A stretch of DNA of 64,000 bases from Hathewaya histolytica (GTDB taxonomy: Bacteria; Bacillota; Clostridia; Clostridiales; Clostridiaceae): NCBI RefSeq assembly GCF_901482605.1, contig NZ_LR590481.1, positions 2,604,001 through 2,668,000 of the forward strand, written 5' to 3'. Positions 17,108-25,716 of this stretch are shown here, one piece after another. The first letter of the stretch is position 1. Every line of letters starts with the position of its first letter. A program made the translations under genes and the position numbers. The notes beneath the pieces were generated by a model. The model did not search any database and was not told the origin of the DNA. It worked only from the letters and a program-made list of their open reading frames with translations.

Positions 17108-18445
17108 TTAAAATAACCCTGTTATAAATATGATGATTATAGCTACTGGAATAGTAAATTTAACAAGAGGAGCCCACCAGTAAAAAACCCTTACTTTAAC
17201 CGCACCTATATTAGTTTCTTCCTGATACTTTTTAAATTTCCATACGAACAAAGTATATAAAGATAATATTAAAGCTCCTAAAGGCATTAATATATTACCT
17301 GAAAGATAGTCGGCAAAGTCAAATAAGTTTTTTCCTGCTATTTTTATATTTGCTAATGGTCCATAAGCTAATATAGTAGGAAAACCTACTATAAATATTA
17401 CTGCTAAACATGACCATACGGCTTTTTTCCTATTAACATTCATTAATTCTGTTACAATCATTACTATGGGTTCTAAATATCCTATAACTGAAGAAATGGC
17501 CGCAAATAAAACTAATAAGAAAAATAAAGCTCCAAATAAGTTACCAGCTGGCATATTAGAAAATAAATTTGACATGGTTACAAATAATGTACTAGACCCA
17601 CCATTAGGTTTTAATCCCATTGAGAATATAGCTGGAAACATAACTACACCAGATATTACAGGTGTCATTGTAACGGCCCCAACTATTATTGAAGCATCCG
17701 TTGGTATGTCACTATCTTTTTTAAGATAACTTCCATATATAAATGTGCCTCCACTAGCTATACCAACTGCAAAAAAGCACTGTCCCAAAGCTGCTAATAA
17801 TACATTACCATCTATTTTTGAAAAATCCACCTTTAGATACCATTTTAATCCTTCCATAGCACCTGGAAGCGTTAAGGATCTTATTGATAATACTATTAAT
17901 ATACAAAATAGAGCTGGCATCATTATTTTACATGCCTTTTCAATACCTTTCTCTAACCCTTTAGAAGAAATAATTCCTACAATTATAATGCATATTATAG
18001 TATAGATACTTACTGCAAATGTATTAGAGGTAAAATCACTAAAAGCTTTTATATATCCTTCTGGCGATAATCCTCGCAATTGACCAGAAATCATCTTTAT
18101 TAAATATCCTAGTGTCCATCCTGTTATCTGAATATAGTAACACAAAATAACAAAAGCTGATAATACACCAAGCCATCCAAATAGAACCCAAGGACTACCC
18201 TTTTTAGTTAAAGATCTCATTCCCTGAACTGCATTTAATTGTGTTTTTCTTCCTAAACTCATTTCCATGGTAAAAAGCGGAATTCCTATTAATATACAAA
18301 TTATTACATATACAAATACAAATGCACCCCCACCATGTACACTTGTTAAATAAGGGAATCTCCATATACTACCTAAGCCTACTGAAAATCCAACAGCTGA
18401 CATTATAAATCCAAATCTACTTCCCCAACTTTCTCTTTTTTTCAT
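17108..18445 (-). CDS. Neurotransmitter:sodium symporter (NSS/SNF) family transporter
   Basis: A 445-residue sodium-coupled transporter of the LeuT/NSS type. The family start is exact: SRFGFIMSAVGFSVGLGSIWRFPYL with GGGAF following, which forms the Na+ and substrate site of helix 1. About 11-12 hydrophobic helices follow, including FFAVGIASGGTFIYGSYLKK (helix 6 region). It is the last gene of the reductase locus, about 110 bp after the selenoprotein gene with an intervening hairpin, and very likely imports the substrate (sarcosine, betaine, glycine or another amino acid). GGAGG precedes the ATG. Confidence 0.9.
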   Translation of the reverse strand: MKKRESWGSRFGFIMSAVGFSVGLGSIWRFPYLTSVHGGGAFVFVYVIICILIGIPLFTMEMSLGRKTQLNAVQGMRSLTKKGSPWVLFGWLGVLSAFVILCYYIQITGWTLGYLIKMISGQLRGLSPEGYIKAFSDFTSNTFAVSIYTIICIIIVGIISSKGLEKGIEKACKIMMPALFCILIVLSIRSLTLPGAMEGLKWYLKVDFSKIDGNVLLAALGQCFFAVGIASGGTFIYGSYLKKDSDIPTDASIIVGAVTMTPVISGVVMFPAIFSMGLKPNGGSSTLFVTMSNLFSNMPAGNLFGALFFLLVLFAAISSVIGYLEPIVMIVTELMNVNRKKAVWSCLAVIFIVGFPTILAYGPLANIKIAGKNLFDFADYLSGNILMPLGALILSLYTLFVWKFKKYQEETNIGAVKVRVFYWWAPLVKFTIPVAIIIIFITGLF

Positions 18446-18508
18446 AATTAAATCCTCCTATTTAAAATAACTACCTATTATTAACTCCTAAAAAGATTTA
18501 ATATTTTG

Positions 18509-18537
18509 CTCAAGCTCCCTTAATATGAGAGCTTGAG
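18509..18537. other. Intercistronic hairpin between the grd selenoprotein gene and the transporter
   Basis: CTCAAGCTC and GAGCTTGAG form a 9-bp stem with an 11-nt loop, without a clear T-run on the minus strand. It may protect or process the transcript, or partially terminate it, lowering transporter expression. Confidence 0.5.
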
Positions 18538-18555
18538 GAAAAAATAAGAAACTAT

Positions 18556-19866
18556 TTATTCAAACTGAGTTACACCTGAAACTGGAGTTCCTAAAGAGTC
18601 TATAGCTTTTTTAACAAGTGTATATTTTAAATGTAATTCATCCTTGGATGAAAGTTTAGGGTCTCCTACTGGATGAGGAATTGCTATAGTAGGAACTATT
18701 CTATTAGCTCCTACAGATTGAGAAATAGTAGTAATTGTGGCCATATGAACTATTGGTATTCCATACCTTTCTATTTCTTTTAATATCGTTGCACCGCAAC
18801 GTGTACAAGTTCCTCATGTAGATGTTAATATAACTCCATCTACCTTAGCGTCCTTTAATAAAGCTCCTATCTCCTTACCAAAATTAACAGAATTTCCAAC
18901 TGATGTTCCTGTACCTGTTGTAGTATAAAAATATTCATGAACCTTTCCTATATAGCCTTCCTTTTCAAACTTTCTTAACATATCAAGTGGAGCTATCCTA
19001 TCAGGATTTTCATTTGCGTATACAGGATCATATCCACCATGAATAGTACAATATCCACCTTCAGTAAGACTATTATACTTACTTATATCATATTTCCCCC
19101 ATTTTTGTGCACTTGCAGATTGTATTCTATCTGGATTCCCATTTGGAACTATACCTCCAGTTGTAACTAATGCTATAGTAGCTTTACTCATATCTTTAAT
19201 AGAATTTGCAGGTTCTACTACATCAAAAATAGGCATTGGAAGTTCTGTTTTAAATTCTTTATTTTGCAAACGACACAATAACATATCCACAGCTCTTTCA
19301 GAACCTCTTTTATTTACAAGAATTGTTTTTCTCCTTCCTTGTGGAATATATCCTTCCTCTTCTGGTAACCCTAATTCTCCTCCTTTAACTAGCTTCTTCA
19401 CTACCTTTGCCATAATAGATAAAGCATTACGCATACCTGCTGCTGAATCTGCAACACTAACAACTATAACTTTATCTTTACAAGTATCTAATCCTGGATT
19501 TTCAATATACATTCCTGTAACTGCTGGAATATTAAGTTCTTCTACAATAAACTTTGTAATTTCACCACATGCCATACCATATCTGCCTGCATTAAAAGCA
19601 GGTCCTGTAACTACTATATCTGGAGATGCTTTTTTAATCATTTTAGATATTGTTTTTAATGCTTCATCTTTATTTTCATTAAAATAGTTATCTCCACAAA
19701 TTATAGTATTAGTTACTTCTCCCTCACCTTTAAGTAAACTATCAAATCCAAGAGCTGGTCCTACTTTTCCCTCTACAAATTGTGGTTCTATATCTGCTTT
19801 ATCTTCACCACCTATTTGTCCAAAAAATTGATTTACATAATATAATACTTTAAACTTATTTCCCAT
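18556..19866 (-). CDS. Glycine/sarcosine/betaine reductase component B selenoprotein subunit (GrdB/GrdF/GrdH type)
   Basis: A 436-residue selenoprotein interrupted by an in-frame TGA at 18814-18816 (codon 351). Read as selenocysteine, the frame continues GTCTRCGATILKEIERYG to the end at 18556, giving the component B active-site pattern UxxCxxC and the usual length of GrdB-type subunits. Together with the GrdE-type proprotein it forms substrate-specific component B, which binds the amino compound and passes a carboxymethyl group to selenoprotein A. A hairpin 12 nt after the TGA (arms CGTTGC/GCAACG, loop GGT) fits a bacterial SECIS. GGGAGG precedes the ATG. grdA, grdC and grdD are not nearby, which favours a sarcosine (GrdF) or betaine (GrdH) role, but sequence alone does not decide. 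Confidence 0.93.
18787..18801 (-). promoter_or_regulatory. Bacterial SECIS-like hairpin
   Basis: On the minus strand CGTTGC-GGT-GCAACG forms a perfect 6-bp stem with a GGT apical loop, 12 nt downstream of the Sec TGA. Stem, spacing and G/U-containing loop match what SelB recognises in bacterial selenoprotein mRNAs. Confidence 0.75.
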
Positions 19867-19893
19867 TTATAATTCCTCCCTTCATAAATGTTT

Positions 19894-21180
19894 TTAATAT
19901 AACCTTGATGTGCAATAATGATATCCTATTTCTGATGTTGCACCTATTACCGCATTTAGTTCACACATAAGACTTCCATCTTCTTTTAGTGCTCCATCCC
20001 ATCCTCCTGCTAAAGTAGCTATAGCTTCAGCATTTCCTAAAACCTTATCTGCAGGTGGTAGTGTAACTACATGACTGACATTTCCGCCTGAAACAACAGC
20101 TATTGCCTCTTTAGTTGTATCTGCCAATGACTGTGACATTCCATCTCTACCTGAACATTCATCTGTTATTAAAACTGTTTTTATTCCTGAATCTTCTAAT
20201 CTCTTGCAAATCATTAATAAGTCTGAATCAGGATTTCCATATCCCTCCTCTGATATAATCACACCATCAGCACCAAGCATTTTACATAACTTAGCTGTGT
20301 AATCACATGTTCTAAACTTTCCTTCTAAAGTAGTAACCTCTGGATCTAGTATCACACCTAAGAAATTTAACTCTTTGCCATGTTTTGCATATAAATCTAA
20401 AATAACTGAATTATTTTGATGCTGATAAGTTGTTATCTTATCACATGCAGCTACACAGTTACCGCTTATTACTGCTCCATCTAATTCTTCATTTGGATGT
20501 AATAAAGTTGGTAATATTTGTTGACTATTTACACCATATATATATCCATCATGTAGTAATCCTTGAGAAATTAACATCTCTACATATAAAACCTTAGGCA
20601 ATTCTGAACATTTTGAATTTTCTTCAGGCATACTCTCCATCTCATAAGTTAAAACTTCATCTGGCTCAACATTTCTTCCAGCTTCTCCAATAAGTTCAGC
20701 AGCTTTAAGTCCTGCCATCCTAACAGTTGCTTCATGAATATGTGGATCTAATCCTTCAACTGGAGTTATATCAACTACCAAATTATATGTCGTAGAAAAT
20801 GGTGTCCACTTAGCTCCTTCTCCCCACATATCAATTACGCCCTCTTGAAATCCTACAATATCACCTATAGTAACTATAGCTGCGCCATATAATATATTGA
20901 CTTTACCTTCACCTAATTGTGCTATCTTAGTTGATACACCTGGGAAACCATTACCGTCTCCCTCAATTTTCACTCTTGGTTCAATAACATCCTTAACGGG
21001 GATAATTCTTACCTTTTCTCCTGGTCTTGCAATATCTACATCTATATCTTTAATTCTTGAATCTTCCTTAAGCGTACAAATTAGCTCTTCTTTATTTACA
21101 AATAATACACCATTTTTTACAACTGTATTTGTACCAAACTGTATATCCTTAATATTAATTCTTCTATGCTCTAATTTCAC
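19894..21180 (-). CDS. Glycine/sarcosine/betaine reductase component B proprotein (GrdE/GrdG/GrdI type)
   Basis: A 428-residue proprotein of the PrdA/GrdE group. It is cleaved between Asn241 and Cys242 (GAVISG-N|C-VAACDK) and the new N-terminal Cys becomes a pyruvoyl group that binds the amino substrate as a Schiff base; Cys242 matches the position known for GrdE. Conserved blocks include VVDITPVEGLDPHIHEATVRMAGLKA and the C-terminal TSEIGYHYCTSRLY. It begins with GTG behind AGGAGGTG and lies 27 bp upstream of the selenoprotein subunit gene, the partner in component B. Confidence 0.92.
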   Translation of the reverse strand: MKLEHRRINIKDIQFGTNTVVKNGVLFVNKEELICTLKEDSRIKDIDVDIARPGEKVRIIPVKDVIEPRVKIEGDGNGFPGVSTKIAQLGEGKVNILYGAAIVTIGDIVGFQEGVIDMWGEGAKWTPFSTTYNLVVDITPVEGLDPHIHEATVRMAGLKAAELIGEAGRNVEPDEVLTYEMESMPEENSKCSELPKVLYVEMLISQGLLHDGYIYGVNSQQILPTLLHPNEELDGAVISGNCVAACDKITTYQHQNNSVILDLYAKHGKELNFLGVILDPEVTTLEGKFRTCDYTAKLCKMLGADGVIISEEGYGNPDSDLLMICKRLEDSGIKTVLITDECSGRDGMSQSLADTTKEAIAVVSGGNVSHVVTLPPADKVLGNAEAIATLAGGWDGALKEDGSLMCELNAVIGATSEIGYHYCTSRLY

Positions 21181-21200
21181 AATAACACCTCCTGAAAATT

Positions 21201-21575
21201 TTAAAAAAACACATTATCATTTATTTCACTAAAAGCAGATTCCAAAAGTGTAGAATCGATTAATGCATAATCTTTAGCATTTTTTTTATCTTCATTTCTC
21301 ACCTCCATATGATTTCTATATTTTTCAATACTATTTTCAATAAGTTCTATATGAAAATAATTTGAACTACCTTGATTTTTTTTAAGTATTACTGAACGAT
21401 ATGGTGAAAATATCATTCGCAGACTTGCTCCCAAAGGATGTGTAACTAATTCAAAATCCTTATGGACTAAATCTCTTACTTTAATTAATAACTCTTCCAT
21501 TGATCCTTCTACAAAATACACATTACTATTTTTTTCTTTAACTATTGGATTATTGGTTACAATTAAATATTTCAA
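21201..21575 (-). CDS. grdX: GrdX family protein
   Basis: A 124-residue protein of the GrdX type, usually first in reductase operons and of unknown function. Characteristic are the start KYLIVTNNP, the central DFELVTHPLGASLRMIFSPYRSVIL and the acidic C-terminal end. It uses a TTG start behind AGAGGTGATTG and is followed at 20 bp by the component B proprotein gene, so it opens this operon. Confidence 0.88.
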   Translation of the reverse strand: MKYLIVTNNPIVKEKNSNVYFVEGSMEELLIKVRDLVHKDFELVTHPLGASLRMIFSPYRSVILKKNQGSSNYFHIELIENSIEKYRNHMEVRNEDKKNAKDYALIDSTLLESAFSEINDNVFF

Positions 21576-21624
21576 ACAATCACCTCTTTAGATGAAATTT
21601 TATTAAAACATCTTTTGTTTTTCC

Positions 21625-21642
21625 ATTGTATACACATTGTAT
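21625..21642. promoter_or_regulatory. Candidate GntR operator upstream of grdX
   Basis: ATTGTATACACATTGTAT contains a TTGTATAC half-palindrome with a second ATTGTAT copy, a pattern often bound by FCD-type GntR regulators, and it lies in the grdX promoter region. A related TTATACACG occurs upstream of the GntR gene itself (about 22515). Confidence 0.35.
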
Positions 21643-21741
21643 TTTAAATGTATTATTTATACATATTCTATATATATTAAAATTGTCCTCCTTTTTATAT
21701 AAATATTTTTACTTTTTTTAATTTTACGATAATTTTATAAT

Positions 21742-21799
21742 AAAAAAATCTTGCATATGCTGTCTCATTACTTGAGCTAAGCATACACAAGATTTTTTT
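21742..21799. terminator. Bidirectional terminator between gntR and grdX
   Basis: AAAAAAATCTTG pairs with CAAGATTTTTTT, with an inner ATATGC/GCATA helix and a 20-nt loop. It separates the regulator from the reductase operon, so grdX must have its own promoter. Confidence 0.8.
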
Positions 21800-21821
21800 A
21801 TTTTATAAATATATTTTTCAT

Positions 21822-22463
21822 TTAAAGCATTTCTTGTTTAATTTTTTCCACAAATGCATCTATATGATCACGAGCATATTTTTCTGCCTTGTCTTTATCT
21901 TTTTCTTTTATAGCTTTTAGGACATCTCCCAATGTATCTGTAAATAAGTCCATTGAATCTATGTATTGTTCAGAATAATGCCACAACCTCTCAGTATGAA
22001 TATGTAAACCAAGAAGAAGTTCTTCAAGACATTGATTTCCGCTACTACTTAAGACAATATCATGAAATTTTTCATCATCTAAAATAGCTTCTTGATAATC
22101 TTTTTTTATATCATATTGATGCAATCTATCTAATATGGCTTCAAGTTCTTCAATTTTTTCATTTGTAATTCTTTCAACGCATAATTTTGCACCGAATGGG
22201 TCAAATTCTCTAGTTACTTCAAATACGGATTTCATATACTTAAAATCTATATGTGCTACTTGAGCACCATATCTCGGAATTATATTAAGTAACTTATCAC
22301 TATTTAATTTTTGAAATATCTCTCGTATAGGTGTTCTACTTATATCAAATTCCTTAGCGATATCAACCTCATTAAGAACTATACCCGGAGTATATTTAAG
22401 TTGTATAATTCTATTTTTTAAAACTTTATATATTTCATCAGTTGCAAGCTTTTTCCCCATCAT
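21822..22463 (-). CDS. GntR family regulator (FCD subfamily)
   Basis: A 213-residue GntR regulator. The N-terminal winged helix is typical (ATDEIYKVLKNRI, NEVDIAKEFDISRTPIREIFQKL) and the C-terminal all-helical FCD ligand domain carries the metal-binding pattern: Asp/Glu in DDEKFHDIVL (about residue 127) and two later His (LHIHTERLWH). It sits just upstream of the reductase operon on the same strand and probably senses its substrate or a metabolite. The ATG overlaps a GGGGCATATG-like site. Confidence 0.87.
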   Translation of the reverse strand: MMGKKLATDEIYKVLKNRIIQLKYTPGIVLNEVDIAKEFDISRTPIREIFQKLNSDKLLNIIPRYGAQVAHIDFKYMKSVFEVTREFDPFGAKLCVERITNEKIEELEAILDRLHQYDIKKDYQEAILDDEKFHDIVLSSSGNQCLEELLLGLHIHTERLWHYSEQYIDSMDLFTDTLGDVLKAIKEKDKDKAEKYARDHIDAFVEKIKQEML

Positions 22464-22608
22464 ATGCCCCTCCTTAAAACTGGGTTTTAATATTTACTTC
22501 TCTCTAATTATTAATTATACACGATAAAATGGAAAATTCATATTTTATTAGCTAAACCATAGTTGAGAAACTTTCATAACATATATTTACTGCTCAACTG
22601 TTAATTCC

Positions 22609-22655
22609 TCACTAAAGGCTGATATAGTACGATTTTTCGTATCAGCCGTAAGCTA
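22609..22655. repeat. Hairpin similar to the 23648 att-like site
   Basis: GGCTGATA pairs with TATCAGCC in part, around TACGATTTTTCGTA. On the minus strand it shares CTTAC, GATACG, ATCGTA and TGAGG blocks in the same order with the hairpin at 23640-23695. It may be a decayed attachment-like site, or a terminator for the MBL-fold gene. Confidence 0.4.
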
Positions 22656-22680
22656 AATCTTTTCATAAGATTATGCAATT

Positions 22681-23409
22681 CTATTTTAAGATGATATTTT
22701 TAAATGCTCTTTTTATGTCTTTAGTATATATTCCTCCATGATAACATATTATTCTATCCATATCATAATTTGAAATCTTTTCAATTGACCTTAAAGCTTC
22801 ATTCATATCTAAAGTATACTTAGGTAATGCAATTGATAGTTCCCCATTATCTAAAACTAAAGCATCGCCAACAACCATTGATTTACTTCCTTTATGATAA
22901 ATAGATATATGTCCTGGCATATGACCTGGAGTTGCAACCACTTCAATTCCTCCAGCAATATCTAAAATATCACCATCATTTAAAACAATATCTACTTTAC
23001 AATTCTCTACTGACTCAAGAGTTTTATGAAAAATCTGCGCCTGTGACTTTTCTTCATTCGATAAAGATTCATATATACACTCAGCTTGCTGTAATCTTAA
23101 TGATTTTCTCTTCCCCTCAATATATGGGATATCTTCTTTAGCTCCCATGATTTTTATATTAGGATATTTTCTTTTAAATTCTGCTAGTGAACCCATATGA
23201 TCAAAATCATGATGAGTTATGATTAACTTTGTTAGATTATCTAAATTTATATTATTTTTAATTGCGCATTCTCCTATTAATGATAAAAAATTAGGATATC
23301 CACAATCAATTAAAATCATTTCATTCTCATCACTTAACAAAACAGGATATATCATATCTTTAATTCCGTTTATTTCAAATTCAACATTTAATACAGTTAA
23401 TTTATTCAT
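22681..23409 (-). CDS. MBL-fold metallohydrolase
   Basis: A 242-residue metallo-beta-lactamase-fold hydrolase with the full metal-binding set: ITHHDFDHMGSL (HxHxDH variant with H-H-D-F-D-H), TPGHMPGHISIYH, VVGDALV, and the final CYHGG. Such enzymes hydrolyse thioesters, lactones or glutathione adducts; the substrate is not evident. The ORF extends 17 codons upstream, but GGAGG with 7-nt spacing marks the ATG at 23409. It stands alone between the reductase locus and the rlmH-linked island. Confidence 0.87.
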   Translation of the reverse strand: MNKLTVLNVEFEINGIKDMIYPVLLSDENEMILIDCGYPNFLSLIGECAIKNNINLDNLTKLIITHHDFDHMGSLAEFKRKYPNIKIMGAKEDIPYIEGKRKSLRLQQAECIYESLSNEEKSQAQIFHKTLESVENCKVDIVLNDGDILDIAGGIEVVATPGHMPGHISIYHKGSKSMVVGDALVLDNGELSIALPKYTLDMNEALRSIEKISNYDMDRIICYHGGIYTKDIKRAFKNIILK

Positions 23410-23639
23410 ATTTATACCTCCACTATTAGTACTCACATAATTATAGTTTAATTGTATCACTAGCTACTCGAAGTTATATGATCATAAACTATTCTGTATT
23501 ATTCTTGATAAAATAATATAATTCTTTGAATTATTATACATTTATATGCTTCTCTTCTTGCAATTACGCAATTTAAAGTTTTCTTTCTTTTGATTACTTC
23601 TATGTTATATTACTTGTTATATTACTTAGATAAACGTTA
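23410..23639. other. Gene-free stretch left of the att-like repeat
   Basis: AT-rich, no ORF. It must carry the promoter of the MBL-fold gene. Nothing else recognisable. Confidence 0.4.
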
Positions 23640-23647
23640 GTGAAAAC

Positions 23648-23671
23648 CTCAGTTACTTATGATACGATTCT
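23648..23671 (-). repeat. att-like direct repeat, distal end of the rlmH island
   Basis: A 24-bp sequence matching the end of rlmH (31976-31999) at 21 of 24 positions, in the same orientation, with a shared core CGTATCATAA. On the minus strand it reads like an alternative end of RlmH (Glu-Ser-Tyr-His-Lys-stop). It is embedded in a larger hairpin (23646-23699; arms AAAACC/GGTTTT and GATACG/CGTATC) that also looks like a terminator. Confidence 0.6.
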
Positions 23672-23751
23672 GCGTATCGGTAGTAAGTGCGGTTTTTTAT
23701 ATTAAATAAACTGAAAATTTATTGATTAGAATTTTTATATTTCATGCTTTC

Positions 23752-24196
23752 TCAATCTTCTTTAGTCGTATTTGTACCTTCTGGAACTTGGTTTAAGTAC
23801 TGATTTATACTTTGATATTTATTGATATGATAATTTTCTGCTGATGCTAAACGTTGCATCTTTATAATAATTATCAAATTCCAAACGAACCTCTTCTAAT
23901 ATTTTTATAAATACTTTTATATTTTCATCGTCACTTGCCTCATTTAATTCTGGAATAAAATGTTACTTTACCCTCATCATAACTACATGTCCTTTATTAG
24001 ACTCAAACATCCTTCCATATATACTCTTTGAGTGACCTACATATACACATCTTTCATTTTTATCTTTTTTATTTTCATCTTTTATAAAAATCCCACAAAT
24101 ACCTCTAATAGGGTGATTAGTATGTTCAATTCTTTCATCAAGAAAAATATTTGTTTTTTTATGTAACCATTTTAAACTAGTATTAGTATTCCCCAT
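23752..24196 (-). pseudogene. GIY-YIG-type nuclease domain gene, broken
   Basis: The first 77 codons include the GIY-YIG signature (GICGIFIKDE, then CVYVGHSKSIYGRMFES). A TAA at 23963-23965 interrupts it, but the same frame continues for 47 codons (HFIPELNEASDDENIKVFIK, then LEFDNYYKDA). After a further one-base shift near 23845 the reading continues LASAENYHINKYQS to QVPEGTNTTKED and TGA at 23752. So one nonsense codon and one frameshift have disabled a protein of about 148 residues. Confidence 0.65.
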
Positions 24197-24254
24197 ATTT
24201 ATCCTCCATTTATTTACTTAATAAGTTTAAATTTATCTAATTAAAAATTTAATA

Positions 24255-25172
24255 TTACTCTACCATAAAGTAATCTATATCTATTTTTTTAACCTCATAT
24301 ATTATTTCTGTTGATACCCCAACATTAAATTCAATCATATATTGTGCTAACTGAATTCCATCAATCAAAACTATATTTTTTGTATTTATAGCCTTAACAT
24401 ACTCTCTAGCTTCTTTAGAGAAAGTTGAAGTTGTTATGAAAATCCCCTTACTTGCTCCTGGAGTATCTAATGCTCCAGAAAACTTTTGAATTTCTGGTCT
24501 GCCAACTACTGTATCTTTCCATCTTTTAGCTTGAATATATATACTATCTAGTCCAAGTCTATCTTCATTGATTATTCCATCTATACCCTCATCACTTGTT
24601 TTCTTAGTTGCTCTTCCTGCTTCTTCTCTTGAACCACCATACCCCATCTTTATCAACAACTCTATTACTAATTTCTCAAAGAACTCAAATGAACATGAAT
24701 TAATTTTCTCTAATATTTCATCAGCTAACGAAGTTTTTAAATTTTCAAAAGCATTCGCAATTTCTTCTGATGGTGTTCTCTCATTTAATGATACTCCATC
24801 ATTTTCATTATGGTTCTCTTCTCTATTACTTGAGCTTACAAATTCATAGAAGCTCTCATATCTTAATAAATCTTTAGATTTTAACTCCTTTGGATTTTCC
24901 TTCAACAATTCCAATCCTAACTTAGTAATTCTTACTGCACCTCTTCTAGGAGCTTCTACTAATCCAGCCTTTTTCATATAAGTTTTCGCCCAATTTACCC
25001 TATCATAAAAAACTCTCTTTTTACCACTTGGAAAACATAAACTTTTCTCTTCTTCTGTAATATTCAATTTTTTTGCTAATATATCAATACATTCATTATT
25101 AGTATAAGTTTTATTATCTTTTAGAACTTCTAATAACGGAAGCATTATTCTTTCATACGTCGGTATTGCCAT
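24255..25172 (-). CDS. Mrr-type restriction endonuclease
   Basis: A 305-residue protein with an N-terminal Mrr_N winged-helix domain (PTYERIMLPLLEVLKDN, RGAVRITKLGLELL) and a C-terminal Mrr_cat PD-(D/E)xK nuclease. Visible catalytic residues are the Glu of FEKLVIELLIKMGYGG, the Asp of TSDEGIDGII (about residue 212) and the Q-x-K of IYIQAKRW (about 227-229). Mrr enzymes cut DNA carrying foreign methylation. It is alone in its transcript inside the island and complements the neighbouring restriction-modification system as defence. Confidence 0.9.
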   Translation of the reverse strand: MAIPTYERIMLPLLEVLKDNKTYTNNECIDILAKKLNITEEEKSLCFPSGKKRVFYDRVNWAKTYMKKAGLVEAPRRGAVRITKLGLELLKENPKELKSKDLLRYESFYEFVSSSNREENHNENDGVSLNERTPSEEIANAFENLKTSLADEILEKINSCSFEFFEKLVIELLIKMGYGGSREEAGRATKKTSDEGIDGIINEDRLGLDSIYIQAKRWKDTVVGRPEIQKFSGALDTPGASKGIFITTSTFSKEAREYVKAINTKNIVLIDGIQLAQYMIEFNVGVSTEIIYEVKKIDIDYFMVE

Positions 25173-25562
25173 ATACTATCTCTCCCTATATTTATTTAAT
25201 CTCAATTCTATAACATAATTATACCAGTTATATTTATATTGCAATATCTAAATTCAATGTATTTATCCCAACATTCTTTAACATAAATGAAGAAGGAGTA
25301 CCTTTTACAAATACACCTTCTTCTTTACTTTAAGTATTTTACTAACCTATAATTTACTTTTAGTTTTATTCTTTTATTTCTCTTAGCTCATTTACTTTAA
25401 TCTTAGTATCATTAATAATTATCTACTTTCTCTTTATTAATCTTCTATTCCTAATACCAACTTAACTCTATTTAATAATCTATCCCTTAATTCCTTGCTC
25501 TTATTCTCTAAATTCCTTACATCATAAAATAGTTACATATTTATTAATAACTACCATTAAAT
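25173..25562. other. Non-coding stretch in the island with possible gene remnants
   Basis: No complete gene. A GAAGAAGG/CCTTCTTC stem-loop lies near 25289-25327. On the minus strand around 25437-25530 a start-less frame reads NLENKSKELRDRLLNRVKLV and stops, possibly the relic of a helical protein. Confidence 0.35.
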
Positions 25563-25607
25563 GAAGTATCATTGGAATTATCTCTTGTAAACTTCCAATG
25601 ATACTTC
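25563..25607 (-). terminator. Terminator of the small-gene operon
   Basis: 15-bp perfect arms GAAGTATCATTGGAA and TTCCAATGATACTTC with a 15-nt loop. It lies 8 bp after the stop of the 27-residue peptide, marking the end of the operon. Confidence 0.75.
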
Positions 25608-25614
25608 TATATAC

Positions 25615-25698
25615 TTATCTATCTCTAACACTTTCTGAAATTGTAGCTACTATAGTTATTACAATTCCTAATACTTTAAGTATTGTTCCTATATTCAA
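25615..25698 (-). CDS. 27-residue hydrophobic peptide
   Basis: A tiny ORF with TTG start 7 nt after GAGGAGG, a near-perfect ribosome binding site, ending in TAA at 25615. The peptide is one hydrophobic helix (MNIGTILKVLGIVITIVATI) with a charged tail ending SVRDR. It closes the operon of small island genes, just before the terminator. Size, hydrophobicity and tail resemble small membrane toxins or surfactant-like peptides, but I cannot assign a family. Confidence 0.5.
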   Translation of the reverse strand: MNIGTILKVLGIVITIVATISESVRDR

Positions 25699-25716
25699 TT
25701 CACTTCCTCCTCTATA

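Noticed and set aside
18814-18816. Nonsense mutation splitting the reductase subunit into two genes
   Set aside because: The TGA is at the known Sec position, the frame continues with family sequence, and a SECIS-like hairpin follows.
22464-22680. Glycine riboswitch expected near a glycine/sarcosine reductase locus
   Set aside because: No tandem aptamer cores or the typical conserved purine-rich motifs were found upstream of grdX, gntR or the MBL-fold gene.
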